DNA of 64,000 bases from Uliginosibacterium gangwonense DSM 18521 (GCF_000373965.1 NZ_KB892865.1:139338-203337), one strand, 5' to 3'. Positions 45,722 through 54,773 are shown, counted from the stretch's first letter. Translations and numbers: made by a program. The notes: generated by a model not told the origin, from the sequence alone.

Positions 45722-45750
45722 GGGAGGGAAAGCCGACGGCGCCTCCCAAC
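45722..45750 (-). repeat. Inverted repeat copy A (REP/MITE-like)
   Basis: On the minus strand it begins GTTGGGAGGCGCCGTC and continues GGCTTTCCC. It pairs in orientation with copy B at 45911. Internally it can fold: GGGAGG / CCTCCC and GCC / GGC stems. Confidence 0.55.
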
Positions 45751-45910
45751 CCATTCTACCTCTCTCGGGTAAGACATTCTGCACTCATTTTTGTGGACAA
45801 ATGCTTGGTGTTAAAGCATTACGACAATGCCAAGAATTCTCTATGCTCCAATCGAGCATAAGATTTGTAACGGTACAAACAGCGACATACCGAAAATTAC
45901 AACGCAAAAC

Positions 45911-45938
45911 GTTGGGAGACGCCTCAGCTTTCCCAACC
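45911..45938 (+). repeat. Inverted repeat copy B; also possible terminator of the 95-aa gene
   Basis: GTTGGGAGACGCC then TCAGCTTTCCCAACC, about 22 of 25 aligned positions identical to copy A with a one-base gap. It is itself palindromic (GTTGGGA / TCCCAAC) and lies just after the stop of the leftward 95-aa gene, where it could also end transcription. Confidence 0.55.
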
Positions 45939-45944
45939 TACATG

Positions 45945-46232
45945 CTAGGTAATTTTTTCGACACACTCGTCCACTGGAGTAAACATGTAATTACCGACTG
46001 GTGCGTACTGCAGATCATCATGAGCAAGAGGGTTGCTGCCAAGCCACTCGACAACAATGGATGTCACCCCCAGGATCTTCTCGTCATTTACCCATAAGAG
46101 GAACTGTGTATCAATATCAAGATGTTCGTAAGTGTCGCCCAACATCACAACCCGGGCTTTCTCTTTACCGTTGGGCATAGGTACGGAAACGATATCCCCT
46201 AAAATAATCGTCGAGCCGTCGTGATATTTCAT
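45945..46232 (-). CDS. Orphan 95-aa protein of unknown function
   Basis: Starts MKYHDGSTIILGDIVSVP and is predicted all-beta with a short barrel-like pattern (IILGDIVSVP, ARVVMLGDTYEHL, SIVVEWLGSNP). Similar small 'MKYxDG...xxGDxV' proteins occur widely as uncharacterised genes, some near polymorphic toxins, where an immunity role has been suggested; no toxin is seen here. A longer in-frame start (19 codons) lies upstream at 46289. It lies in the AT-richer island, same strand as the nuclease-like gene but 358 bp away. Confidence 0.6.
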   Translation of the reverse strand: MKYHDGSTIILGDIVSVPMPNGKEKARVVMLGDTYEHLDIDTQFLLWVNDEKILGVTSIVVEWLGSNPLAHDDLQYAPVGNYMFTPVDECVEKIT

Positions 46233-46686
46233 AGCGCTGATGACTACTATAAATTTAAAAAGCAATTTTGCGCCCTGACCGCGGCACATATACGACAGAA
46301 GCCAACCCGAAGCAGTCTTGATCGGCTGCTTCGAAGTCTAGTCGATGAAAGTAGGCTAATGATCAAACTCCTTCTTTCCATCCTGCATCCGTCCTCAGGC
46401 ATTTGTCAATGCGTAACATGTACGCCAAATAGATTCGATGGGTGATCGAGCTGCCTGCAAACCAATCCTGAAATGAGTTGTGGCGCATGGGCCTTTGGAC
46501 TGCCCTGCTTCAGGCAAGGGTTAGCATTTCAACGATGTTGTTGATCTTGTGGGTAACGGCACCTCCTGCCCCCCTTTGTTAAATTGACAAGGAATTGCCG
46601 AGGTAGCGGGCTGAGGCTGATGCCTCTCAACCCCTGGCGAGACGATTTGCGCTAGGATAAAAACTTCTGCCTGTACTCCTACGTCC
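46233..46686. other. Gene-free 454-bp gap before sir2
   Basis: AT-richer on its left, GC-richer on its right; the transition near 46.5 kb probably marks the right island edge. Contains a -35-like TTGACA (46584-46589) without a good -10, and a small hairpin GAGGC-TGAT-GCCTC (46613-46626) before sir2. No gene or RNA recognised. Confidence 0.5.
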
Positions 46687-47454
46687 ATGAATACCCTGCC
46701 CGACCTTGCCAAAGTCGTTGATCGCATCCGCCACGCCCGCCACGTTCTGGTGATTACGGGGGCGGGGATTTCTGCTGATTCGGGCTTGCCGACCTATCGT
46801 GGCTTTGGCGGGCTGTACGATGAGAATCCACATACCGAAGAGGGGATTCCGATTGAGGAAGCCTTGTCCGGGCACATGATGGAGCATTCGCCGCAGGTCA
46901 CCTGGAAGTATCTCGCGCAGATCGAGAAGAACTGCCGGGGGGCTTTGCCGAATGCGGCGCACAAGATCATCGCCCAGCTCGAGGAACGCGTGCCGACCAC
47001 GGTGCTGACGCAGAATATCGATGGTTTCCACCGTATGGCCGGGAGCCGCGATCTGATCGAAATGCACGGCGATCTCTTTAACCTGCATTGCGTGCATTGT
47101 GATTACAACGTGGTGGTGGAGGACTATGCCAAGCTCACCACTTTGCCACCGCCCTGCCCGCTATGCCTGGGGCATCTGCGCCCGGCAGTGGTGCTGTTTG
47201 GCGAGGCCCTGCCCGGCCCGGCAATCGGGCGCTTGCAGCAGGTGCTGGATCAGGGGTATGACCTGGTAATGTCCATCGGCACTACCTCGGTCTTCCCCTA
47301 CATTGCCCATCCGTTTGCGTATGCGCATGATTACGGCGCCCTGGCCGTGGAGATCAACCCTGGGGAGACGCGGGTCAGCGAGTGTGCGGATGTGCGCTGG
47401 CGCGAGGGTGCCGCCAAGGCGCTGGGCGCCCTGTGGGACGCCCTGAACGCCTGA
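46687..47454 (+). CDS. Sir2-family NAD-dependent protein deacylase
   Basis: A 255-aa sirtuin. NAD-binding GAGISADSGLPTYRG (residues 21-35), catalytic region TQNIDGFHRMAGS, the following EMHGD with catalytic His, and zinc Cys pairs (CVHC and CPLC) are intact. It removes acyl groups from lysines. No toxic-effector domain is fused, so it is a metabolic sirtuin rather than a Thoeris-type effector. Its TGA overlaps a TGATCA palindrome shared with the convergent oxidoreductase gene. Confidence 0.93.
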   Translation: MNTLPDLAKVVDRIRHARHVLVITGAGISADSGLPTYRGFGGLYDENPHTEEGIPIEEALSGHMMEHSPQVTWKYLAQIEKNCRGALPNAAHKIIAQLEERVPTTVLTQNIDGFHRMAGSRDLIEMHGDLFNLHCVHCDYNVVVEDYAKLTTLPPPCPLCLGHLRPAVVLFGEALPGPAIGRLQQVLDQGYDLVMSIGTTSVFPYIAHPFAYAHDYGALAVEINPGETRVSECADVRWREGAAKALGALWDALNA

Positions 47455-48489
47455 TCACCCGACCTGCACGGCCACCCCTCGCCCTTCGGCCATGCTTTGG
47501 GCGACGGCTTCGGTAAAGGCCATGTATTTGAGGCCATCTTCAAACCGAGTGAGCCGCACGGGCGCTTCGCCACGGATTGCGCCGATGAATTCGGCCTCCA
47601 CGCGCCAGCTGCCCACTTCTTCTGGCGGAATTGCGATGGGCGTGAGTGCAGAGTCCCCCTTGCGGGCGCCCGAGAGTATGCCATCAGCAAAGCGTAGCGT
47701 GCCTTCTGTGCCGCAGACAAGAATTTCATTGCTGCGCGCTAAGCCTGCTACAGAGGAAACCGTAAAACTCGCCTGAGCGCCGCAAACCATATCGGCCAGC
47801 ACCTGGATGTGCTCGGGCACACGTACCGCATGCAATTGGCCCGTGGCCACGTCTGGCCGCTGGGTGACGAACACGCGCCCCTTGGCGACCAGATGGGTCG
47901 CCTCGCCCAGCCAGCGCATCACCGTCTCGTACCAGATACCCAGGCTCATCACGTTGAGCCCGGAAAGTTCGGCATCCTGCCGCCAACTCAGCGGCGCAGT
48001 GGGATCAACAAAGCGGCCATCTGCGGCGCGCACTTCGATACTGAGCGGGCGGCCGATATAGCCCTCACGCAACAAGCGCTGTACCGTGCGATCCACCCCC
48101 AGCGTAAAGGGCGCTGGCACAACCTGCGCGACCAGCTCAGGGTGGCGCCGCGCGGCGGTCAGCATCTGGCGCGCCTCATCCAGATTCATCGCCAGGCGCG
48201 CTTCGCACAGCACGTGCTTGCCCGCCTCCAGCGCGGCAAGGGTAAGCGGGCAATGCATGTAGGGCCAGGTGCCGATCATCACCGCATCAATAGAGGAGTC
48301 TTCAATCACGGCTCGCCAATTCGCCACCGCCTTCGGAATGCCGAAAGCTGCGGCCACCTTCTGCGCGGAGACCAGACTGCGGTTGGCCACACTGACGACT
48401 TCCACCCCGGCAATGGCTTGCAGGCCGGGAATGTGGCGCTCACGCGTATTGGCACCTGCGCCGATGACACCTAGCTTGATCGTGCTCAT
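47455..48489 (-). CDS. Gfo/Idh/MocA-family oxidoreductase
   Basis: A 344-aa NAD(P)-dependent oxidoreductase. LGVIGAGANTRERHIPGLQ is the Rossmann opening; LEAGKHVLCEARLAMN carries the family motif, but the usual conserved Lys of 'EKP' is Arg (EARLA), so activity may differ. The C-terminal domain has GLNVMSLGIWYETVMRWLG. ATG 48489 (GAGAGAGG upstream) is chosen over an upstream start. It directly abuts sir2 tail-to-tail and is divergent from the aldo/keto reductase. Confidence 0.88.
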   Translation of the reverse strand: MSTIKLGVIGAGANTRERHIPGLQAIAGVEVVSVANRSLVSAQKVAAAFGIPKAVANWRAVIEDSSIDAVMIGTWPYMHCPLTLAALEAGKHVLCEARLAMNLDEARQMLTAARRHPELVAQVVPAPFTLGVDRTVQRLLREGYIGRPLSIEVRAADGRFVDPTAPLSWRQDAELSGLNVMSLGIWYETVMRWLGEATHLVAKGRVFVTQRPDVATGQLHAVRVPEHIQVLADMVCGAQASFTVSSVAGLARSNEILVCGTEGTLRFADGILSGARKGDSALTPIAIPPEEVGSWRVEAEFIGAIRGEAPVRLTRFEDGLKYMAFTEAVAQSMAEGRGVAVQVG

Positions 48490-48644
48490 GCACACACCTC
48501 TCTCATGCGGTTCAATCCCGGTATTTTGACAGCACATCACTTACCTTGCAGACGCATCTTGCTGCGCCGGTGGCATACTTGGCAATCTGTTGGCTCGTTC
48601 TGGCTCTGTTGCCATCCAGAACCCTTTCTACCGTGGAGATTTGC

Positions 48645-49478
48645 ATGAAGACAGTCTGCCTTCCCTCCGGCGAAACAGTTCCCGCGCTGGGTATCGGCAC
48701 CTGGTATCTGGGTGAATTCGCCAAACATCGTGCCGATGAGATCGCTTGCATCCGGCTGGCACTGGATTCCGGGGTTCGCCTGATCGACACTGCCGAAATG
48801 TACGGGGAAGGCGCGGCTGAGAAATTGGTGGGCGAAGCGATTGCGGGGCGGCGCGAGGAGGCATTTCTCGTCAGCAAGGTCTATCCCTACAACGCCTCCC
48901 GCCAAGACGCAATTGCGGCCTGCGAGCGTAGCCTGAAACGCCTGGGCACCGATCACCTGGATCTGTACCTGTTGCACTGGCGCGGCGGTGTTCCGTTTGA
49001 GGAGACCCTGGAAGCCTTCACCCGCCTCAAGGCAACAGGCAAAATCCGCCACTTCGGCGTCAGCAACCTTGATACCGACGATATGGAAGAGTGGTACGCC
49101 AGCGCTGGCGGGCAGGCCTGTGCGACCAATCAGGTGCTCTACAACCTTGGCCGACGCGGCATCGAACTGAATCTGCTGCCCTGGCTGCGCCAGCATAAAA
49201 CCCCGGTGATGGCCTATTCCCCCATTGAGCAGGCACGGCTGCTGCACACGCAGACACTACGAGATTTTGCCCGCGATACCGGTATCTCCCCACTGCACGC
49301 CGCGCTGGGCTGGCTGCTTGCCCAAGATGATGTCATCGCCATCCCCAGAACAGGGCGCCCCGAACATCTGCGGGAAATCCTTCAGGCTGCGCAGTCTCCC
49401 CTGAGTGCGGAACACGTAGCAGAGCTGGACCGACTTTTCCCCCGCCCAAAGCGCCCGATCCCCTTGGAGATGCTCTAG
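48645..49478 (+). CDS. Aldo/keto reductase
   Basis: A 277-aa NADPH-dependent reductase of the AKR superfamily. Catalytic Asp and Tyr are in DSGVRLIDTAEMYGEG, the catalytic Lys in LVSKVYP and His in LLHWRG; GVSNLD and VMAYSPIEQ line the barrel, and IPRTGRPEHLREI binds the cofactor. It resembles E. coli YeaE. ATG 48645 has GTGGAG upstream; the frame 33 codons earlier is not AKR-like. Confidence 0.92.
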   Translation: MKTVCLPSGETVPALGIGTWYLGEFAKHRADEIACIRLALDSGVRLIDTAEMYGEGAAEKLVGEAIAGRREEAFLVSKVYPYNASRQDAIAACERSLKRLGTDHLDLYLLHWRGGVPFEETLEAFTRLKATGKIRHFGVSNLDTDDMEEWYASAGGQACATNQVLYNLGRRGIELNLLPWLRQHKTPVMAYSPIEQARLLHTQTLRDFARDTGISPLHAALGWLLAQDDVIAIPRTGRPEHLREILQAAQSPLSAEHVAELDRLFPRPKRPIPLEML

Positions 49479-49513
49479 AAAAAAGGGTTTCCGGCACACG
49501 CTCATCCCCAAAA

Positions 49514-49543
49514 TTCCGCAATATTCAAGCAAAACGTTATAAT
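49514..49543 (+). promoter_or_regulatory. Sigma-70 promoter candidate for the DUF805 gene
   Basis: Perfect -10 TATAAT at 49538-49543, preceded at 18 bp by a weak -35 (TTCCGC). It lies 36 bp before the start of the DUF805-domain gene in an AT-rich patch. Confidence 0.5.
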
Positions 49544-49579
49544 CGTAAAAAATATCACAGTTTTTGCACTAAACCTCTG

Positions 49580-50668
49580 ATGCAACAACAATTTCAAATC
49601 GTCTTCGCCGGCAAGATTCTTGACGGTTTTTCTCTTGAGCAAGTCCGTGCAGAAGCCGCCAAACAGTTGCGGCTATCTCCCGCCAACCTGGAAGCGCTGT
49701 TCTGCGGACGCCGCGCCATGCTCAGGCAGGATCTGGATTTTGAGACTGCCGACAAGGTTCGCGAAAGATATGCAGCCTTGGGCATGAAGGTGCACCTCGA
49801 ACCCCAGGCCGCCTCGCAAGCCACCACAGTGATAGCCCCCTCCAGCCCGGACAAGGATATCGATATTCTGCCGCCGATGGAGGAGGATGAAGTCAAGCCG
49901 CCCCCACCCAAGCTGGTGTCGCCCACCCCCGGTCTGCTGGTAACGCCCTCGTCCAGCCCCGTGTCAGAACCTGCTCCGGCCTCTTCCTCCACCGGGGAAG
50001 AAATCTGCTGTCCAAAATGCAATACTCGACAACCCAAGCGCACTTTGTGCCGGGCATGCGGTACGGATATTCCACGCTATATCGCTTCCATGGAGCAGGC
50101 GGAAAAGGATGCGCGACAAGCCCGTATCGCAACCGCCCAACTGAACGGCACAAGCCGCGTGCGACGGGAGCGCAGCAAACCCAAGCGGGAAGCGGCCCCG
50201 GTCGTCACGGTAAATCAGCCCCCTTTGATCGGCGTAGGGTGGAACGGGCGCTTGAGCCGCACGCGCTATCTGGTCAACGGGTTTCTGTTGTGCAGCGTGA
50301 TGAGTCTTGCCGTCCTGCTGACCTCGCAACTGGGTTTTCCGGCCTTCATTGTCGGCCTGTTGCTCGTGTTCTACCAAGGCTTTCGCAGCATGGCATTGCG
50401 CCTTCATGACATTGAAATGAGCGGTTGGCTGGCCCTGCTGGGCCTGATCCCCGGGATTGGGGTACTCTTCGCCCTGGCCCTGGTGTTCTGGCCCGGTAAA
50501 GCACAAAACAACGCGCATGGCGAAGTCCCCTCAACTGCCAATCTGGTGCTGCAGATTGCCTCTTTCGTTATTGCCGTAGCATTGGCAACCCTGATGGTGA
50601 TGCAGATGCAAAAGCCCGAGCAGATTCCCCATACGTCCGTCAGCCAAACCAGATCAAGTCTGGCCTGA
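49580..50668 (+). CDS. DUF805-domain membrane protein with zinc ribbon
   Basis: A 362-aa protein. An N-terminal ~75-residue domain (QFQIVFAGKILDGFSLEQVR ...) is followed by a Pro/Ser-rich linker, a Cys4 zinc ribbon (CCPKCNTRQPKRTLCRACG, about residues 142-160) and a DUF805 membrane domain (about 215-345) with four spans, including RLHDIEMSGWLALL, a conserved motif. Function unknown. It overlaps the convergent 299-aa gene by 15 bp. Confidence 0.8.
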   Translation: MQQQFQIVFAGKILDGFSLEQVRAEAAKQLRLSPANLEALFCGRRAMLRQDLDFETADKVRERYAALGMKVHLEPQAASQATTVIAPSSPDKDIDILPPMEEDEVKPPPPKLVSPTPGLLVTPSSSPVSEPAPASSSTGEEICCPKCNTRQPKRTLCRACGTDIPRYIASMEQAEKDARQARIATAQLNGTSRVRRERSKPKREAAPVVTVNQPPLIGVGWNGRLSRTRYLVNGFLLCSVMSLAVLLTSQLGFPAFIVGLLLVFYQGFRSMALRLHDIEMSGWLALLGLIPGIGVLFALALVFWPGKAQNNAHGEVPSTANLVLQIASFVIAVALATLMVMQMQKPEQIPHTSVSQTRSSLA

Positions 50669-51553
50669 CGCTTTAAGCATGGAAGATACCGCATCGGCAT
50701 ATGAACTTGGCAGTAAAACATTCACAGAGGATGCCTGCGGCTCAATACCCACCTGCAACACCAGCTCATCCAGGCCGGCGTGACTGATCACCCGGCCGGA
50801 CACAGGGAAACGCCGGGACAGGAATACCACGCCGCGATTGTAGGCAGACAGGTCGGCAGCGGCTTCTGTACGATCCGCGGGGTCATCCGCAGTCACTACA
50901 AACAGGTATTGTGCGCTCAAGGCCAGGCCCCCAGGATGCAGTAGATGCCGATCTGCTGCACTGGCAACATCCGCACGCGTCCAGGCGCATACATCCAGCA
51001 AAGTATCGCCGGGCATCAGCGATTCCTGCAAAGTGCTACGCATTGAAAAGCTCAGGTAATCGCATATTGATGGCAGGGTACGCCCGGCGAGTTCGTCCCG
51101 GCGCACCTCCACGCCATGGCCCAGAATCATCCCCAAGGCCTCAAGAAACAAATCCCGACTGGTGAGGTTGAAGCGCAGAATGCAGGGCGACTCCCCCGCC
51201 TCGCCATATTCAAGCACCAGACGCCCTTGCAGCAGGGCCAGAGAAAATTCGATTAACCGGGTCTGAGCAAAATCGGCATAACAGATGCTTGCGCCGCTGG
51301 CTTTTTCGGCAGAGAACGCCAGCCATTCCTGCCGGGTCACCACCAGCAGGGTAGCAGGGCAATACTCACCAAACGTGCCGAACTCCGGGGTATAGATAAT
51401 GTGGCGCACCTGATCCTCGCGCCCTTCAAGCAAGCGCTGGACTGTTTTGCGGAACTCCAGCGGCACATCGCCCAGGCTATTGAGGCGGGTCGAAAAAGGA
51501 AGCTGTCGCCCGGAGGGGCGACCATACGGCGTGCTGCGTGGCGTAATATCCAT
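50654..51553 (-). CDS. Unknown 299-aa protein
   Basis: No domain recognised. No signal peptide or membrane span; a predicted mixed alpha/beta soluble protein. Segments such as IIYTPEFGTFGEYCPATLLVVTRQEWLAF and LFVVTADDPADRTEAAADLSAYNRGVVFLSRRFPV look like well-folded core. It faces a PAS-kinase gene divergently with a 200-bp gap and overlaps the DUF805 gene end by 15 bp. Its relation to the kinase is unclear. Confidence 0.7.
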   Translation of the reverse strand: MDITPRSTPYGRPSGRQLPFSTRLNSLGDVPLEFRKTVQRLLEGREDQVRHIIYTPEFGTFGEYCPATLLVVTRQEWLAFSAEKASGASICYADFAQTRLIEFSLALLQGRLVLEYGEAGESPCILRFNLTSRDLFLEALGMILGHGVEVRRDELAGRTLPSICDYLSFSMRSTLQESLMPGDTLLDVCAWTRADVASAADRHLLHPGGLALSAQYLFVVTADDPADRTEAAADLSAYNRGVVFLSRRFPVSGRVISHAGLDELVLQVGIEPQASSVNVLLPSSYADAVSSMLKASGQT

Positions 51554-51757
51554 GATAATCTCCTGGCGCTTAATCCTCCCGCACTATGCGCCACCCAGAC
51601 CTGCCCAGGCCCTTTGGCACACCCTTTGGGCAGGATGCAAAATGGGCATACCGCTTGGCGCCACATTGCTTGCCGGGTAAGGTGGGATGCAAAAATCACA
51701 TTAGCCTGCTAGGCTCAAATACCGCATCGCCACCATCCGTAGCAAGGATGTCGTCTC

Positions 51758-53458
51758 ATGCCGCCTCATTTCAATGCCCCAACCGATACGCCAGAGCAGC
51801 CAGAGAACTGGCGTGATATCCAGCGCAACGAATTGCTGGCCGCCGTCTATGCCACCTCGCCAGACATGATTCTGGTGCACGATGCCGATGGCAGGATCAT
51901 TGATGCCAACACCCAGGCCATCCAGCGCATCGGCCTGTCGCTTGATGAGTTATGCGCCTTACCCAACGTGGCGCTGCTGGCGGCAAATGAAGTCAGCCCC
52001 CAACAGACCAAGGCCAGCATTGATGCAGCCCTACATGGCGAACCACAGAATATTGAATGGACGCTCCGCTCGCGCAGTGGCGAGCCGATCCCCGTTGAGG
52101 TCAGGTTGCGTGCCATCCAACACGATACGCCGGGCTCTCGCGCAGTCGTCATTGCAGTGATACGTGACCTATCGGAACTCAAACAGACCGAAGCACAGCG
52201 CAATCTGGTCAACTCTCGCTATCAGGCCTTGGTCGAGCAATCCCTGGCTGGCATCTACATCATCCAGGATAACCGTCTGCGCTATTGCAACCCGCTCTTC
52301 GCACGTATGTTTGGCTATGCCTCACCCGAAGATCTGATCAATACCATCCCTGTGTCATCGCTTGCTGATCCTTCTGATCGGGAAAGAGTTGCGCAGAATA
52401 TCCGCCTGCGCCTGGAATCCGGTGTTTCGGAATTACGTTATACCTTCAAGGGCTTGCGCAAGGATGGCAGCAATATCGAAGTCGAAGTCCACGGCCATAC
52501 CATCGACTATGAAGGGCGCCGTGCCGTCATCGGGGTACTGATTGATGTCACCGAGCAAAAGTGCGCTGAGCGGCGCATGCTGCAAATCAACGAGGAACTT
52601 GAAATCCGGGTCGCAGAGCGCACCGCTGCGCTCAAAGCATCCAACGATGATTTGCGCCGGGCCATGAATCACCTGGTGCAGAGCGAAAAACTCGCGGCCT
52701 TGGGGAGCCTGGTGGCAGGCGTGGCGCATGAGTTGAATACACCGCTGGGCAATGTGCTCGCCAGCGCATCTTCACTGCAGGACTATGCGCAGGAATTTGC
52801 CCAGGCACTCTCCCACCCCGAAAGTCTGCGGCGCTCCACCGTGATGGATTATTCCGCCACCTGCCTGTCTGCAGCGGAATTGATTGTGCGCAACGCTGAG
52901 CGTGCGGCCAATCTGATTACCAATTTCAAACAGGTGGCCGTCGACCAGACCAGCATGCAAAAGCGCCGTTTCAAGCTACTGGAGGTCGTCACGGAAGCCA
53001 CCCTACTGCTCAGCTCGCGCATCCATCGGGCAGCACATGAGATTGAAACAAACATCCCGGATGACATATTTCTGGAAAGCCATCCCGGCGCACTCGATCA
53101 GATCATCAGCAATCTGATCATCAACTCCATGACACATGGATTCACAGAAGGCCAGCACGGCAAGATCAGCCTGAGCGCTTCCTGCCAGGATGACTTAATT
53201 ACATTAGAATATGCCGACAACGGCCAGGGCATGCCACAGACGGTGGCAGACCGCGCTTTCGAGCCCTTCTTCACCACCCGGCTAGGCAGTGGCGGCAGCG
53301 GCCTGGGGCTCTATACGGTCTACAACCTCGTCACCGCCTTGCTGGGCGGCAGCATTCGCCTGGAAACGGCCCCCGGTCAAGGCGCGCGCTTTATCCTCAC
53401 GCTCCCCAAGACAGCCCCCGCCGCAACCGCTGAAAATATGACTCCAGCAAGCTTCTGA
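51758..53458 (+). CDS. PAS-domain sensor histidine kinase
   Basis: A 566-aa soluble kinase with two PAS domains (about residues 24-135 and 150-270), a coiled coil (EELEIRVAERTAALKAS) and a HisKA-like segment with the phospho-His in GVAHELNTPLGNVL (about 327). The ATPase domain has N-box NLIINSMTHG, G1 DNGQGMP, F-box FEPFFTT and G2 GSGLGLYTV. No membrane span is seen, so it senses a cytoplasmic signal. No response regulator gene adjoins. Confidence 0.9.
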   Translation: MPPHFNAPTDTPEQPENWRDIQRNELLAAVYATSPDMILVHDADGRIIDANTQAIQRIGLSLDELCALPNVALLAANEVSPQQTKASIDAALHGEPQNIEWTLRSRSGEPIPVEVRLRAIQHDTPGSRAVVIAVIRDLSELKQTEAQRNLVNSRYQALVEQSLAGIYIIQDNRLRYCNPLFARMFGYASPEDLINTIPVSSLADPSDRERVAQNIRLRLESGVSELRYTFKGLRKDGSNIEVEVHGHTIDYEGRRAVIGVLIDVTEQKCAERRMLQINEELEIRVAERTAALKASNDDLRRAMNHLVQSEKLAALGSLVAGVAHELNTPLGNVLASASSLQDYAQEFAQALSHPESLRRSTVMDYSATCLSAAELIVRNAERAANLITNFKQVAVDQTSMQKRRFKLLEVVTEATLLLSSRIHRAAHEIETNIPDDIFLESHPGALDQIISNLIINSMTHGFTEGQHGKISLSASCQDDLITLEYADNGQGMPQTVADRAFEPFFTTRLGSGGSGLGLYTVYNLVTALLGGSIRLETAPGQGARFILTLPKTAPAATAENMTPASF

Positions 53459-53484
53459 CGCCCAGATGCCATGCACCCACAAAG

Positions 53485-54543
53485 CTAGGGACTGGTGATC
53501 CGGAACGTGTAGCTATAGCTGCGGGTAGCGTTCTTCACCGTCACGTTGCCAATCGTCACGGTATATTGAACATTGTTGCTCAAGTTGCTGACCTGCCATT
53601 GCAGGATATTGGGCACCCCGTAGCCATTGTAATCGGTCGTTTTGCCACTCACCGTCAGGGCATTGCCAGCAGCATCCTTGACCGAAATCGTCGCGTTATC
53701 CAGATTCACTGCCGTTTTGTCATTCGCCCACTCGCTGCTGCGGTCTGCAATCGCCGTGAAAGAGAAGTATTGACTGCCGCTGTATAGCTTGGCGGGGTAA
53801 TCGCCATAGGGATACGCCACAAAATTCAGGTTGCTATAGCTGCTCAGATCCTGTGTCGGGCTCCCTATCACCTTCAGCGCGCCCGCCAGCGTCCCGTTCG
53901 AATCCACCCGCCCGAAAGACACCGCCGATACAAACGGGTCCAGCACCCAGCGCCGGTGCCCCAGGTTGGACACACCGGAATCAATCAGAAAACCTTCCAC
54001 CGCCCAGGTCGAATCCACCGACAGCGTACTACCCGAACTCCACAGCATGGCCAGATTGCTGCTCCCGGCCCCGGATGCACCATCGCTGGTATAGCACTTC
54101 CATGTCGTGGGCGGCTGATGATTGAGCGCATTGTTGGCCACCATCATCAGGGCGGCCTGCGCGGTCAGGTTGTCACTGGCTGAATCGTAAGTCACAGCGG
54201 GCAGGCCATGCCGGGCGCGTATTGAATTCAAATCATTAAGCGCAGCCTGTTTTTCTGCGTCAAGCAGCTTGCCTGCATAACAACTGGAGACAACGGGCAG
54301 ATCGGAATAACGCTGCGCGCTCGTTCCCCCTGAAGAAGAAGAAGAGGAGGAGGAGGAGGAAGATGATGACGATGAAGAAGACGATGAACCGCTTGAAGAT
54401 GATGTGGGCGAGGTGGCGCCTGGGGAAGCCCCCGCATCACCCGAAGCGCCACCACCCCCGCATGCGGCCAAAACGAAGAGTGCCATCGCTGCCAACGGAA
54501 GCCTTACACCATAGTCATTTCCGAACCGTACATTGCGCATCAT
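53485..54543 (-). CDS. CAP/SCP-domain lipoprotein with poly-Ser linker
   Basis: A 352-aa lipoprotein (lipobox LAAC after a hydrophobic signal; mature protein begins CGGGG). A 30-residue Ser tract joins the anchor to a CAP (SCP/PR1) domain (about 85-245): LNDLNSIRARHGLPAV, TAQAALMMVANNALNHQPP with conserved His, and GHRRWVLDP. CAP proteins bind lipids or have peptidase-like roles; here function is unknown. GTG 54546 and ATG 54540 are alternative starts. Confidence 0.85.
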   Translation of the reverse strand: MMRNVRFGNDYGVRLPLAAMALFVLAACGGGGASGDAGASPGATSPTSSSSGSSSSSSSSSSSSSSSSSSSGGTSAQRYSDLPVVSSCYAGKLLDAEKQAALNDLNSIRARHGLPAVTYDSASDNLTAQAALMMVANNALNHQPPTTWKCYTSDGASGAGSSNLAMLWSSGSTLSVDSTWAVEGFLIDSGVSNLGHRRWVLDPFVSAVSFGRVDSNGTLAGALKVIGSPTQDLSSYSNLNFVAYPYGDYPAKLYSGSQYFSFTAIADRSSEWANDKTAVNLDNATISVKDAAGNALTVSGKTTDYNGYGVPNILQWQVSNLSNNVQYTVTIGNVTVKNATRSYSYTFRITSP

Positions 54544-54773
54544 CACCCACCTGTATTTACATGGATTGATGCGAGCTTACCCAAGAAGACTTAAGCCATC
54601 CGCTTTGCCTGACCAACGGAGAACCTGCACCCCACGATCACATCTCCTTGATACGTCTGAAACCCAAGCGTGGCGCAAATCTTGGTCACAAAACCCATCA
54701 GGGGTCTGTACAAACCGAAAAACCCTAATAAAATCGCGGTCTTTCAAGTATTTAATCGAGAACTCGTTTTTCT

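Larger units (their letters stand above)
45587..45944. other. AT-richer gene-free stretch with inverted repeat pair
   Basis: No convincing gene. Contains two related hairpin-forming repeats in inverted orientation (45722-45750 and 45911-45938) about 160 bp apart. Base composition is clearly lower in GC than the rest of the window. A 98-codon open frame at 45801 on the plus strand runs into the antisense of the next gene and looks like a shadow. Confidence 0.5.

Noticed and set aside
45911-45938. integron attC-like site (GTTGGGA ... TCCCAAC)
   Set aside because: The core sites do not fit GTTRRRY/RYYYAAC at the end positions and there is no integrase in the window.
45801-46097. 98-codon plus-strand ORF in the island
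   Set aside because: Most of it is antisense to the 95-aa gene, there is no ribosome site, and the composition is not protein-like.
46687-47454. Sir2 as a phage-defence effector (Thoeris/DSR-like)
   Set aside because: It is a complete zinc-containing deacylase of standard size without fused domains or defence neighbours, so a metabolic role is more likely.
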